Below are positions 46,905 to 58,264 of a DNA stretch of 64,000 nt, piece by piece. Within the stretch, counting starts at the first letter, position 1. Each line of letters opens with the position of its first letter. The notes beneath the pieces were generated by a model. That model was not told the origin of the DNA and searched no databases. It saw nothing but the letters and a program-made list of their open reading frames with translations. This stretch comes from Salvator merianae (taxonomy: Eukaryota; Chordata; Lepidosauria; Squamata; Teiidae), in the NCBI GenBank assembly GCA_003586115.2, contig QVOM02000049.1:19180273-19244272 (forward strand), in the 5' to 3' direction. The translations under genes were made by a program, and so were the position numbers.

Positions 46905-48036
46905 GCGACTATCTTCTATCAATATCTTGCTATGAACAAGGAATCCTGCCTTCTGACTGTATGGTAGGAAGGCAATTACAAAGCCAAAGATACTAATAGA
47001 AGGTAATAGATGGAAACCACCCAATCTCCCAGTCAATGCTCTTAACTCAGAGTTATTCCTTTAACAAACTGTGCTGTCTGCTCTCATTAAATTGCTCACT
47101 TTAGCACAGGAAAGCTGCAGTGTCCTTGAAAGCATGCAAGAAGTGCTATCCATAAAGCCACTTGACATTAGCCAGATTAAGATACAGGCACTGAGAAAAA
47201 AAGGCATAATGCAATTGTTGTTGGTACCTTTCCTTCTGCTTCCTCTCCTTTCCTTCAGAAGTGTTATTTTAGCTTTCACCTTTTCTTAAAATTAACATTT
47301 GGAGTGTGCGAGAAGACCATTCATTTTGCTCTTTAAAAAAAAAAATTAAAAAATTAAACCGGCTTTTAGAAGGATACAGTTTTAATACTCTAGACAAAGC
47401 AGGGGAGCCCTGAGACTTAAAGATCATAGACCAAATAATTATAACAATTTAAAAAGCTTCAAAATTCTTGCCCATTTTTAAGTACTTCTTGCCATTTACT
47501 TTCTTTTTTTTTAGCTTCTCTGGAGCAGAACACAGTCTTTGTTGCTCATAACTTTTTTTTCCTAACATCCTCCTCCATTGATTCTTTTGCATTCACTACC
47601 AGAGTAAAGACTCCTTCAGATGAACGTGTGTCTTTCCCTTTCACATTTTGTTCACAAATAACTTGAAAGGTGCCAGGCTGAAATGCAATAATAAATCTAC
47701 AAGCTCACATTACTTCAGTGTCTGAACCTCCATTTCCTTGGTTGAAGGTATTTGGGAGCTAGCACCTCCTTGGAAGCACCCTACCTTCATACTAGCAGTC
47801 ACTTCCTTTTATCCACATCTGGCAATGTGGGTGCTCAGTGATGCAGTTGACAAAGCGCTTCTCCAGAGAGCAAGATTTTGTGCTTTCATCCCCAGGTGTC
47901 ATGAGCTGACATCACACTTTTCAGCTGGCACATCATGCTGCTGAAAATGGAGAAGTGATACCTAAGGCCCTTTCTGCAGGTGTGTGGAAGTCCTTCAAGC
48001 AGCTCAATCAATCATCTGAATCAAAAGATAGCTCTA
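46905..48036. other. Unassigned stretch
   Basis: No gene is seen. 47060-47290 is repeat-free and could be a conserved non-coding element (inference only). A diverged GG3 terminus, GGCCCTTTCTGCAGG, occurs at about 47966. Confidence 0.35.
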
Positions 48037-48125
48037 AGACTCTTTCTGCACTGGGCCTTATTCCAGATTATGTTCCAGAATAGGGTCCTGCCATCCACAT
48101 GCTGGTCCAGACTATACCAGCACCT
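48037..48125. mobile_element. GG3-b MITE, left arm only
   Basis: 'ctctttctgcactgggcctt', 'tgttccagaatagggtcctg' and 'catgctggtccagac' match the left arm of complete GG3-b copies. The right arm is absent. Confidence 0.6.
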
Positions 48126-48264
48126 CCCCCCAACCTGCACTATCATTTGCATTGGTTTTTTTTTACCACTGGTGTGTCCCCTAGCTGCCTTGCTAACTAG
48201 GAGACTGCATAGCCATCATGTAATCTTCAGCTGGTGTCATGTTACATTTAAAGCCCAGAAGCAA

Positions 48265-48342
48265 TTTGGTGGGCCACTGTGTGAGACAGGATGCTGGACT
48301 AGATGGTCCATCAGCCAATCCAGCAGGATGTTCTTATGTTAA
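48265..48342 (+). mobile_element. LINE/SINE 3' tail
   Basis: 'gggccactgtgtgagacagg', 'ctggactagatggtcc' and 'atccagcaggatgttcttat' match the shared LINE/SINE 3' tail at 18.8, 21.3 and (reversed) 26.9 kb. Confidence 0.65.
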
Positions 48343-48984
48343 GCTGTTATTTATATCCTCTTGGATGTACTTTCTGGCCACTGATGGTATCCTGGAAAGC
48401 TTAACCAGTCAAAGAAAGGTGTCTCCCTCCACTGAAAGACCACATCAGTGAACAAAAAGTCTGATCAGTATTTACTAGTGTGGACTTTTGAGCCCTGTCT
48501 TATGATAATCCTGAGCATGTTTAGACATGACTCAAGTTCCTTCTCTGTCTTTTCAGCTCCTGAGGTTCAGGGGCGAAAGAGCAGTGGGTGCAAACTGGTG
48601 CTCTGATTCCAAGTCTTCCTTGGGTCTTTCAAAACTGCATTTTGCAGATTAAAACAAAGTTCAGGGAGATTGAAGGAAAGCTCTCAACTCAGTAATAGCT
48701 GGTACAGGTGAGTGTAGCCAGAAACCCCTCCTTGCAAAAACTGGCTTTCTGTAAGGCAAGGAGCTTATAGCTGTGCTCACCCATGCTAGCCACTACTGTT
48801 CATTTGAGATCTCAATTTTCCCCACTCTGCTCTTGTAGAAGTGTTCTGCAAGCAATGGCTACTTGGGTCTTCTGAGTACAACAGAGGCTAGATGAAACTG
48901 TCAGGTTTGCTTTTTGACCACCTTTTTCAGTGCAAAGTTTTTTAACCATTTCTCTATCAATTTACATAAAGAGGGGAGTTTCTG
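48343..48984. other. Unassigned stretch
   Basis: I see no gene or named repeat. Confidence 0.4.
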
Positions 48985-49055
48985 GCTGGATGCACATTAC
49001 GCTGGTCCTGAAAGATCTGAACTGGCTACCTATTTCCTTGGGATCCTGATTCAAG
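48985..49055 (+). mobile_element. LINE pol C-terminal fragment, upstream part
   Basis: The plus strand encodes HITLVLKDLNWLPIS, the 'HITPVL..L.WLP' block of jockey-group LINE ORFs. The LINE is broken at the AAG target of the GG3-a insertion and resumes at 49411. Confidence 0.7.
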
Positions 49056-49410
49056 GAGCCTCTTCGCACTAGCAACTAGTGAGCATCAGGGACACTCACT
49101 AGTCAACTATCTCTGCACTTGTGGAGGCCCTTGCGATCGGGAGCAGACTACAGCTGCTCCCAGTCGCTACCTGCTGTGGAGCACAAAATTGGATGCAAAC
49201 ACACAGTCGTGCAGCACAGCTGTGCCTGTGCAATTGTGCGGCATGCTTGTGCCATCATGTGGCATTGCCAGTCACCATGGCAGCAGCTGGGAGCTACCCA
49301 GCTGCTGTCATGGCATAGAATGCCAGCAAGATAGCAGCATTTACACTGCCATTCTTTTGGAAAACCTTGCAAAACTTCTGAACATTCCAAGATGGAAAGG
49401 GCAAAAATGC
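49056..49410 (+). mobile_element. GG3-a element inserted in LINE, TSD AAG
   Basis: The left terminus is GAGCCTCTTCGCACTAGC and the right is GGAAAGGGCAAAAATGC. AAG lies at 49053-49055 and 49411-49413. Removing it brings the codons for F-K-V-L-M-L-T-Y-E-V into one frame across the junction, an independent proof of a 3-bp TSD. Length is 355 bp. Confidence 0.85.
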
Positions 49411-49605
49411 AAGGTATTGATGTTAACATATGAAGTCATAAATAGTTTGGGCTTTGGATATTGGAGGGAGCACCTTCTGCCATATAGACCTACCCAAGTA
49501 CTGAGAACACAAGGTGAAGGCCTTCTTGTGGTCCCACCACTTTCAGATATACAAGGGGCAATGGTACACAAGGCCTTTTCTGCGGTGGCTCTTAATTGGC
49601 TTTAA
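49411..49605 (+). mobile_element. LINE pol C-terminal fragment, downstream part
   Basis: The frame encodes LTYEVINSLGFGYWREHLLP and then GEGLLVVPPLSDIQGA, a conserved C-terminal segment of a jockey-group LINE ORF2. It ends in a stop near 49602. Weak similarity may continue beyond it. Confidence 0.75.
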
Positions 49606-50865
49606 GAGGCATTGGCAGTGATAGGATGCATCCACAAACATTTAAAAGCATCTCAAAAGCTGCTTTGGAAGTACATTTTCCGGCACTGAATACAGACTAG
49701 AGACACTATTGTATGGATGCTATCACCTTTAAGACATTTTTGAGGTACTTTTTTTTTTTTTTTTTTTTTAACTGTGTGCGGCCATATTGCTTGTTAGTGT
49801 GATATCCCTCTTGGACCAAAAACTAGCAAGACAAATCATGTAGCCACCTCACAGCAGAGCTCAGTGCTGGTTACTTCACAAATCTTGGTTGCATATACAT
49901 TATCTTGCATACCTACCACATCAAGGATTGAACTCTAGTTAAGTTGCAGTCAGATTCCTCACTCTAAGCTGGAATTTAATCCTTGATTTTGTAGTTATGT
50001 TTTGAGAGGCCGTGACAGGATCTGCATGCATCCTTATGGCACCATAACTCACCTGTAAGAATGCAAAGTCCATTTGGCCCTGCTCACTTATTGCTCAATT
50101 AGTGCACAACCATAATGCAGGCCCTCAAGGAGCCACCATCCCACCATAACCACTGTAAATGGTGAGTGGGAATAAGTGCTCACTGAATTCTTCCCGCACT
50201 GTTTGGTGGTTATTTCACCACCATGCTGCCACTTCTCAAACACACCTATTTGGTCTGCTGTTTATGGTGGCCTGTATTTTGAATGCCAGAAAATGGATCA
50301 TGGGGTTTCAAGAGCCTCAGCTAGCAACTTCACAATAGGGGAACAAAAGTTCCCCAGCTGCCTAATGTTTGAGCAGCTAGAGACAGTAGCAAACATGCAG
50401 ATCTATGCAGCACTCTTCTTTACAGCAATGCCCAATGACACTCTAGTTAGGATGCTGCTGGGACCCATGTATGAAATTTGCCTATATTGTACTCCTAAGT
50501 CATTCTCCTATAGCTTAATGCACACTGAAGTCATCAGCAATATAAGGATATAATTCATTATACAGCGTTCCTCACTCTCACACCTCACAAAAGAGAAGAA
50601 ACATAAAATGAGATAAAATCAGCTGCTAGGAGTCTCTGCCACATAGAAAAGCAATTCTCCTCAGTACATTATTTGCTTACACCTCTCTGCATTTTGAAAC
50701 ATATTAAGGATTTGTTCCCCTGTAGAAGACAAAATGATGTATATGTAATCCAGTATTGCAGTGTGTCACTGTTCTTACCAGTGCTCTGATAGTCTGATCC
50801 GGGAAGATCAGGGATACTACTAGCAACTGATAGCAAGCTATACTTTTCACCCTTACCTTTAGTAT
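49606..50865. other. Unassigned stretch with T21 tract
   Basis: No gene is seen. A 21-nt T-run lies at 49749-49769. A 125-codon open frame (50176-50553) has no domain. Confidence 0.4.
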
Positions 50866-51014
50866 CGTAGAACAGGGCGAGACATCCTGTCCTAGGCTGT
50901 GCAACCTGTTGCAAGCTGGGATGGGTTGCCACTGGAGTAGGAGAGGCCCATCTGCTTCGAGAGTATATTTTAATGGAAAGTGGTATATAAATATTTTAAA
51001 TAAATAAATAAATT
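50866..51014 (+). mobile_element. Retroposon 3' end with TAAA tail
   Basis: The segment ends 'gtggtatataaatattt' and (TAAA)n. This resembles the tail at 41700-41833; the upstream part is unrecognised. Confidence 0.4.
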
Positions 51015-51109
51015 TCATACAGCCATCTCATGCCAGCTGTGACCACCGACCCCTTGGAGCTGGCACCTAGACTTTGAAGCCCAATAACTTCTGTTCTTGG
51101 TCTTTAGAG

Positions 51110-51270
51110 TTTGTGGAAGGGCCATCTTCACTGTCCTGTCCCACTCGATGCTCTGTCCTGTGTTGATGAAGGATTCTGGGGGCGGGGCCTGCACTGTCCC
51201 ATAATAGTGTGGAGAAGTCAGACTTTTACACCCCTTCCTGGACCACAGTAATAATAAGTGCAGACAGGGC
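51110..51270. mobile_element. GG3-like fragment
   Basis: The interval ends TAAGTGCAGACAGGGC, like a GG3 right terminus, and has 'ctgtcccactc' and 'cactgtcccataata' motifs. The left terminus is unclear. Confidence 0.35.
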
Positions 51271-52229
51271 TACAGATTTACTCCTTCAAATACATTGACA
51301 ATGTATTGCTCCTTATGCAATATAGGGATTCAGCCACAATTTTGTTGTACAAACTTCCATTTAACCAATTGCATTTGCAAGAACTAAAGAGAAGATACTC
51401 ATGAAATAGTTTTACTCTGCAGATTCACTTTACTACACGTGTCTGTTGCTATTGCAGTTGCTATTGTTATATCACTTCTCCAACAACCCCAAATAAAAAA
51501 AATGGCTTCATCCATAAAAGTGAATTGAAAGGATGCAAAAGCATTACCAGGTCCAAGTAACCAGTCTTGGTGAATTGCTTACATTGACATCAACTTCTAT
51601 TTACATTTTTTTCTTTTATTTCACAGAAGTATAGAAAGAAGACAGAAGCTTGAGCAGGGACTCATACTAAGTCATGCAAGCTCTACAAAAGCAGTCCAGA
51701 GTCCTCGTAAGTGTATTCTTGGGCAGTCAAGGAGCAAACCAATGAAGCACGTCTGTCACCAGTTGTCATTTTGGTGATCAATTCACGCCTCTGTCACAAT
51801 AAGATCAACTCTTCAAGGGCTCTAATGATCCCAAATCCCTAAAACGGTTAGAGGATTAGGGGACAAATAATGTGCTGTGAAGGTGCTAATAGAAAGGGGG
51901 GGAGGAAGAGCAGGTTGTATGGGAAGAAATGGTCTTCATTCTTTGGAAATGTGGGGAGAAGGATCAAAATAAAACTTTCAGCCTTAGCAGTCCACGAAGG
52001 ATTTGTTCAGCAGAATTGCTTGTTACCCATTCTTTTTTTTTTTTTTAACTATGTTATCATTTCACCTGCGTTAAATCGCAAACCATCCAATAATTTTTTT
52101 TGCAATTGCTTCTATGCAAATGTGTGTGAGTCACATCATGAAGACTGCATTCATACATAACAAAAAAGCACACAAATCAACAGTTTAAACACATTACAAA
52201 CTGCATGGGTCAGGGAAAGGAATTAACAT
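51271..52229. other. Unassigned stretch
   Basis: I see no gene or named repeat. Confidence 0.4.
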
Positions 52230-52360
52230 TCTCACAGTCAATGCCAGGGGGAAGAGGTTACTCTTTAATAGGCACCTAAAAGCGGTAAATGTAGACAACT
52301 CACAGATAATGGAAGGGAGGACGTTCCATAGAGAGAGAGCTACTACAGAGAAGGCCCAAC
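52230..52360 (-). mobile_element. LINE pol, C-terminal end
   Basis: The minus-strand translation has a degraded GPSL..LSLYGTSSLP block, recalling the FSVVAPSLWN.LP end of a jockey-group LINE ORF2. It continues the 53218-54310 fragment once the h2 element is removed. Confidence 0.6.
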
Positions 52361-53209
52361 TAGGGATGTGCACGAAGGCACTTTTCCCTTTTCGCTTCGC
52401 AGGACTGCGAAGCTCCTAGGCTTCGTTTTCGTGCGAAAAAATACGCACGAAAATAAAGCCCTTCGTTTTCGCGGCGAAAATCTTCGCCGCGAACGGAAGC
52501 AGATAAATCAAGGCGAAGGGAAGACCTTTGCCTTAATTTCTCTGCTTCGGATGGCGCTCGCCTCTCTCTCATTCCCCCCCACCAGTCTGTCAGTGTAATG
52601 ACAGACTGGGGGGGGGATGAGAGAGAGGCGAGCGCCATCTGAAGCAGAGAAATCAAGGCAAAAAGGTCTTCCGTTCGCCTTGATTTATCTGCTTCCGATG
52701 GCGCAGCGCGCTCTCTCACTCCCGCCGCAGTCTGTCAGTCTGATGACAGACTGGGGGGGGGGGATGAGAGAGAGGCGAGCGCCATCTGAAGCAGAGAAAT
52801 CAAGGCAAAAAGGTCTTCCGTTCGTCTTGATTTATCTGCTTCCGATGTCTGCTGGCTGCCTCATTCACCCTAGGCTGTCAGCGCTCGCGCTGACAGCCTA
52901 GGGGGGTGAGTCAGTGAGGAGAAGAGAAGGAAAATCAACGGGAAGGGAATCCCTCCCTTCCGTTGAATTTTCTGCACTTCCATTCGCTGCTGGCTGGCTG
53001 ATTCACGCTAGGCTGTCAGCGCCAGCGCTGACAGCCTAGAGAGGTGAGACTTCGGCAAATTGCGAAGGTCCCGAAATACTTCGAAAAATTGAGGGACCTT
53101 CGCAATTTGCGTTCGTGATTTCTGGTGCCCTTCGCATTCGATGCGAAGGGCACGAAATCACGAAATTCGATCGAAAATCGAATGCCACGAAGCTTCGTGC
53201 ACACCCCTA
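52361..53209. mobile_element. TAGGG-hAT h2 element, copy 3, inserted in LINE
   Basis: The left end is TAGGGATGTGCACGAAGG and the right is CTTCGTGCACACCCCTA. A perfect 8-bp TSD, ggcccaac, lies at 52353-52360 and 53210-53217. Length is 849 bp. The interior has a 147-bp tandem duplication (starts 52616 and 52763) and repeated palindromes such as CTGTCAGCGCTCGCGCTGAC near 52876 and 53015, plus GACAGACTG arms around short loops. It is CpG-rich and non-coding. Confidence 0.9.
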
Positions 53210-53217
53210 GGCCCAAC

Positions 53218-54310
53218 TGCAGGTGAACATAAGATGACATTCAATATTTGATGGGACCTGCAGTAAAAAACTCTCCAGATGACTTCAGGGTTCTTCCAGG
53301 GTTGTAACACGGGAAGCGTCCTTTAAGTTCCCATGGGTCAAAGTTGTTTAAGGCCTTATATGCCAAGCATAGAAACTTGACCCTGACTTGGTAGTTACCT
53401 ACCAACCACTGCTGTTGCTTAAGCACAAATGTATTATGTTCCAACACAGGCACCCTACTCAGCAGCTTGGCAACACATTTTACACTAGTTGCAGTTTCCA
53501 GAACAGATACAAGTGTGGCCCCACATAGAGTTCTGTTGCCATAGTCTAAACATAAGTTTACCAGGGCATGAATAACAGTTGTCTCTGTTGCTATTTCTGT
53601 GCAGGTAAGGATGTAGCTGATATATCAGCCAAAGCTGGCAAAAGGTATTCTCTGCCACAGAGGCCACCTGAGCCTCCACAGACAAAGAGGACTCTAGGAA
53701 TATCCCTAAACTATGCATGTGTTCCTTCCGAAGGATTACAAGCCCAATTAGAACAGATGAAATCCAGAAATCCTGGATCTTGGTTCTTCCTATCAACAAG
53801 GTCTCCATTTGGACAGGATTCAACCTCAGTTTATTGGGCCTCTAGCTCATTATTGCATCCAGACACTTGTCTGAGAAATTCACAGCCTCTTCTGATTGAG
53901 ATGTTATGGAGAAATAGATCTGAGTGTTATTAGCATACCAATGACATTCTACTCCAAAACTCCTGATGACCACCCATGAGTTCATATAGATATTAAATTA
54001 CATCGGTGATGACATTACACTCTACAGCACACCACAGCCTATCTCACAGGGTGCAGAGTTATAGGTTCACCCCTGCAAATAGGAAGAGAACCACTGTAAC
54101 ACAGTGCCCTCAACTCCCATCTTCCGGAGGCAATTCAAAAGGATACCATGGCCAATGGTACAGAAGGCACTGAGAGGTCAAGGAGGATGGACAGAGTTGC
54201 ACTCTCCCGCCTCTTTCCCTCAAAACATCACTCATGAGGGTGACCTAAGTCAGATATATCCCCAAGCCAGGCCTGAAACCAGATTGAAATGGGTCTAGAT
54301 AATCAAGAAT
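53218..54310 (-). mobile_element. LINE reverse transcriptase, degraded (jockey/L2/CR1 group)
   Basis: In minus-strand order: DPFQSGFRPG near 54290, FNIYMNSWVVIRSFGVECHW near 53990-53950, then YANNT where active enzymes have YADD, then LGIFLESSLSVEAQVASVAE near 53640-53690, and KFLCLAYKALNNFDPWELKG near 53300-53370. The order matches a reverse-transcriptase palm, thumb and C-terminal region. Both catalytic aspartates are replaced, and frameshifts and a deletion near 53990-54060 confirm inactivity. Confidence 0.85.
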
Positions 54311-54793
54311 GGCTACAGTTGCACAGCTGCTAATACGTGTGAACAATCCCACCTGCAAACCATATCTAAGTCACCTCTGAGACTCCTCAGAAGTCCTTTT
54401 TTCACTGTGTAGGAAAGCAGCTCAAGTGCACTGATTCAATCATTTCTAACTTCCTGCAAGACATTTCTATAGGATGAATATAAATTAGAGAGTGCATTAA
54501 TTTGAATGGATCCAGTCCAAGGATGCATGTTTTTGCACACATGAAATAGTATCTGCATTGTGAAAACATGTTGAAATGCTTTGGTTGCTTAGCTACCCTT
54601 CAACACATGACAGGTTATCTTACTATCCTACGTGGTAGGTCACCATTCTCAGAGACTTGAGGGATGGTAGCACAGAGAAAAACTTTCTGAGACATGCTCC
54701 CAGGCTATGGAACCCCTGCTCCCTTGCGATGCATCACCTCTTTGTACACATATTTCTGAGCCTGACTGAGATGTACCTCTTGACTTAACTTTT
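54311..54793. other. Unassigned stretch
   Basis: I see no gene or named repeat. LINE similarity may fade into it. Confidence 0.4.
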
Positions 54794-55112
54794 GGGCCTT
54801 TCTGCACAGACCCTTAATATGGATTAAAGGTCCATGTAATAAAATTCTAAGCTTCGTAGGGCTGTAAGTTAGTGTGGATCTATGAGGTCACATGATCTGC
54901 ATTTGACAGAGCATGATCTGGATTAAGGAAGGACTTAAACCAGATCACTACTAGCCCTGTTTAATTACAGCTGCACTATGGGATGATCTGGATCAGTGCC
55001 ATCAGCGCAGATATTGTTTATCCTGCCCACACCTTCCTGTGGTTGAGATCAGTGGACCAGGCTACTCTGGACTCACTAATCCTGGCTTCCTACAGACAAG
55101 TGCAGAAAGGGC
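54794..55112. mobile_element. GG3-e-like element
   Basis: The termini are GGGCCTTTCTGCACAGACCC and CAAGTGCAGAAAGGGC. Inner inverted blocks include 'ttaatatggattaa' and 'gatctggattaa'. Flanking triplets do not match. Length is 319 bp. Confidence 0.6.
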
Positions 55113-55195
55113 ATAAGCTTCATTCTCCTACTGCCCAGCACTTGTAGGTTTGTTTTACCAGTTCTGCATTCTGATTTATTTTTAGCATTCCAAAG

Positions 55196-55534
55196 TAGAG
55201 ATGTGCAAAATTCAATTCGCATCTGAACGTTCAATTGAATATTTCACATTTGCAAATATTCACAATGAATTGAAAATGTTCTTTTTTGCATTTTTAGCAT
55301 TCAGTCGAAATGAACTTCCTCTTATTTTGTAAAATAAAATGTGCATTCAAATATTCGCATTTTCGCTGTGTTTAACCCATGAAAAGGGCGTTTTCAATGG
55401 GGAAAACGTTGCGAAAACTGCAAAAGCAAATGTGATAAATTCATTTTTCAACACTGCAATTCATTGAAGCAAAAATACAGATTTTAGTTTTGGCAGCGAA
55501 TTGAAAATGGAATTTTTGTTCATGCATGTCCCTA
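55196..55534. mobile_element. TAGGG-hAT h3 element, copy 3
   Basis: The left end is TAGAGATGTGCAAAATTC and the right is TTCATGCATGTCCCTA. The flanks ttccaaag and tttcacag match at 6 of 8. It is AT-rich at 339 bp, with the inner blocks 'gcattcaaatattcgcatttt' and 'catgaaaagggcgttttca' also seen in copy 1. It is in opposite orientation to copies 1 and 2. Confidence 0.75.
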
Positions 55535-57025
55535 TTTCACAGAGTTTAGTATTGTAAACAGTAGTATTATTTTTCTTTAAAAAAAGTTTTAAATTGTTTC
55601 CTGTTAATGGATGAGCTTAAGAGTTAATAGATAAACTAAAAAAAGGAGGAGGAGGGAAAATAGTGATGGGAGCAAGATTTGTCACATATTTTTCATCATA
55701 CAAGCCTACGGAGTCTATCATATCTGCTACTGATGACCGTTATTCAGCTCACTATTATTGTATTTTAAAATCAGTGAAGAGCAGATGGTAAAAATCTCTG
55801 GACTGGAAGTATATTAAGCAACCAGCAGGACTTTTGTCCATGAAGCATTTTGTTAAAACACTTAACACAAACTGAAGGATCCAACTTTGCACGTCTTATT
55901 CAGACCTGTAGCCACTTCTCTTAGCTTCTTTTCTCTCTCTTGCCAGATTGTTGAGAAAAGTCAAGAAGGGTGCTTTTGTCTCTGAGGTCACCTTGCCATG
56001 GAGATTTCAAATAACCCGGAGTTTAATGTATGCGTGAGTGCAGGAATTGTTTTAGCCTGACATGTCCTAGTGCCACTAATCAATTCATTGGCTTCTAATA
56101 AAACAAAACAGAACTGGAGAGCTCACCTCCTTATCCAGCTGCATCAGAGCGGAGCAGGAACATATGCTTGCTTGAAAAGCCGGGAAGGGAAGGGAGGGCA
56201 AGAAACTCTCTGGAGTGACCAAACAAAGAAGGCCAACAAGAGGAAAGAAAGTCTTTGGCAAGGCGTGGAATGACTTAAAGCACTCCATTGTATGAAATAT
56301 GAATGAGCCATCATTGTACAGGCCTAGTTTGAAGAGGTTCTTGGTGCCCTTGATTAGTTACATGATTAACCAGATTACATGGGGAAAGCTGCTAAGGTAA
56401 ATAAGACAGGCCTTCTGTCACTTCCTCCCCGAGGCAATGAAACAAGGTGCCGGGAGCCTGTCCTATTGTCCCCAACTGAAAGGAGGATAAAGTTCAGTCT
56501 AAATGCTGCAGTTATAAATGACAACAGGCCTCAGAAGGGGAGCCGGCCTTCGCTAAAGAGCGTGAAAATGTCTATCTGGTCGGCCTCCTCATAGCCATTG
56601 TAATTGTTCCCAGTGAGCACACAACCCTATTGGAAAACTCTTTGCTCTTATTTTATTGTAGTGGTTCAGTTTGTGGTTGCTTTTGAAGCCCCAGATTAAA
56701 GCAGATTCAGCACACAGTGCTCATTAGGGGAATACCCCAAACATGTATGCTGCTGCTGACTGGATTGGCAGCTTAATACCCGTCTGCCTTTTTTTTCCCC
56801 CCTGACAGTGAATTTCCTTGGCTTCTGTCCTTTTTGCATCTTGCTCTTAGAAGTCAATTGATGTTGACAGTGAGTTGGTTTGTTAACCATACAGCTCAAA
56901 CAGATGACGCATAGGGAGAGTATAAAGGGAAAGAACAAAAACAGGAATATAGGGTATTCTGAAAAGAAATGCACTTGTTGCAGAGTAAATAATTTTACAA
57001 ACAGTAATTTTGGCACTATCCATTT
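55535..57025. other. Repeat-poor block; candidate conserved non-coding element
   Basis: 55880-56660 is complex, balanced in composition and free of any repeat family found elsewhere in the window. It has TGATTAGTTACATGATTAAC-type homeodomain cores near 56353-56372. Open frames of 67-71 codons lack domains. A regulatory role is inference and needs cross-species alignment. Confidence 0.3.
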
Positions 57026-57255
57026 GGGCCCTTTCCATACTGCCCCTTATTCCGGAACAAATTCAGAGAACTGGGTGCTCCTCAAGAAAAGTCAGGCCCA
57101 AAACTCTGAAGGCTGGCAACTTTGGAGTCTCAACACTGTCTTCATGGATTCTCTGGAGGCAGCAACAAGGACTGGAGCACAATCGGCTGTCCAAATGTAA
57201 ACGGCACTCTTCTGCTCCACTGTCAAACTTGTCCCGACTTGGGACAGGTTGCTAG
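57026..57255. mobile_element. GG3-like left end, partial
   Basis: It begins GGGCCCTTTCCATACTGCCCC and 'ttattccggaacaa', like the GG3-b and GG3-d2 termini. The right end is not identified and the extent is approximate. A GAAT microsatellite follows at 57268-57282. Confidence 0.4.
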
Positions 57256-57375
57256 TTCCAGTACAAGAATGAATGAATGAATTTATTTGTATGGTCCAGG
57301 ACAAGAAGTTATCTGGAGCTGCCTCCATTGGCCTCTGAGCCTCTTGCAGTTGGCCTGAGAGCATCTGAAGTATAA

Positions 57376-57895
57376 GGGCCTTTCTTCACTTACCAGTATC
57401 TCAGCACACTGTGCCACCTGGCCCACTTCTAGGCCTCTCTCTCTTCCTTACTCTGGAGTGGACCAGAGAAACCATGCTGCCTGCTAACACACTCCTTCCA
57501 CAATGGATGAAGTGTAACCTGGTCAAAGTGGCTCAAAATGACTGCCTAGACTGTTGTAGCAGTACGTCTTTAAAAAAAAAATAAAAAATAAAATCTACTC
57601 CTGTCCAACTTGTGAGTGAATGAGCCCAAGAGGCATTTGGTCACACAACAAATTGTGTCACTGAAATGAGTCCCCCTAACGGTTCCAAGGCCAGGAACTT
57701 TCATCTCTGGCCACCTCCCACAGCAGGTTTGTGTGAGGTTTGGAGTGGCATAGGGGCTGTCCCAGAACAGTTGTCCCAAGTGCGGACAGTCTTGTTCTAG
57801 GACAGCTGGAGCACTGGAGCACTCCGGTTGGAAACTGTTCCAGTAGAAACATACCAGCTAAAGCAGTCCTAGACCCAGTAAGTGCAGAAATGCCC
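57376..57895. mobile_element. GG3-e element, complete, TSD TAA
   Basis: The left terminus is GGGCCTTTCTTCACTTACC and the right is AAGTGCAGAAATGCCC. TAA flanks it at 57373-57375 and 57896-57898. Length is 520 bp. Near the right end, 'gtcccagaacagttgtccc' and 'tgttctaggacagc' form a hairpin. Non-coding. Confidence 0.75.
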
Positions 57896-58264
57896 TAAGT
57901 GTTGACAAAACGTTCTCAGGACAATTGCAAGGCTGAATCACTTCCCCTGTGTGAATGCATGAAGAGGAAAGGAGCAATTCATTGAGCTTAATTTCTGCTC
58001 AGACCTTTTCCATGGAAAACATCAGAAGGATCACCTTCATTCATGGAAAAATGAGGTCCAACCTGCCATGCTTAATTGCCTAAATCCACATGGGCACTGT
58101 TTTGCTCAAGCAATTTGTTCATAATAATTCTATGCAATGTGATTCATCAGTGCAATTCAAATTAATTTCAAAGGAAGATTTAATCTAAGGGACACATTTC
58201 TTTCTGCTGGCTAAATTTTAAAATAGAAATCCAAAGAAAGATTTTCCCACAGAATATTATTTTC

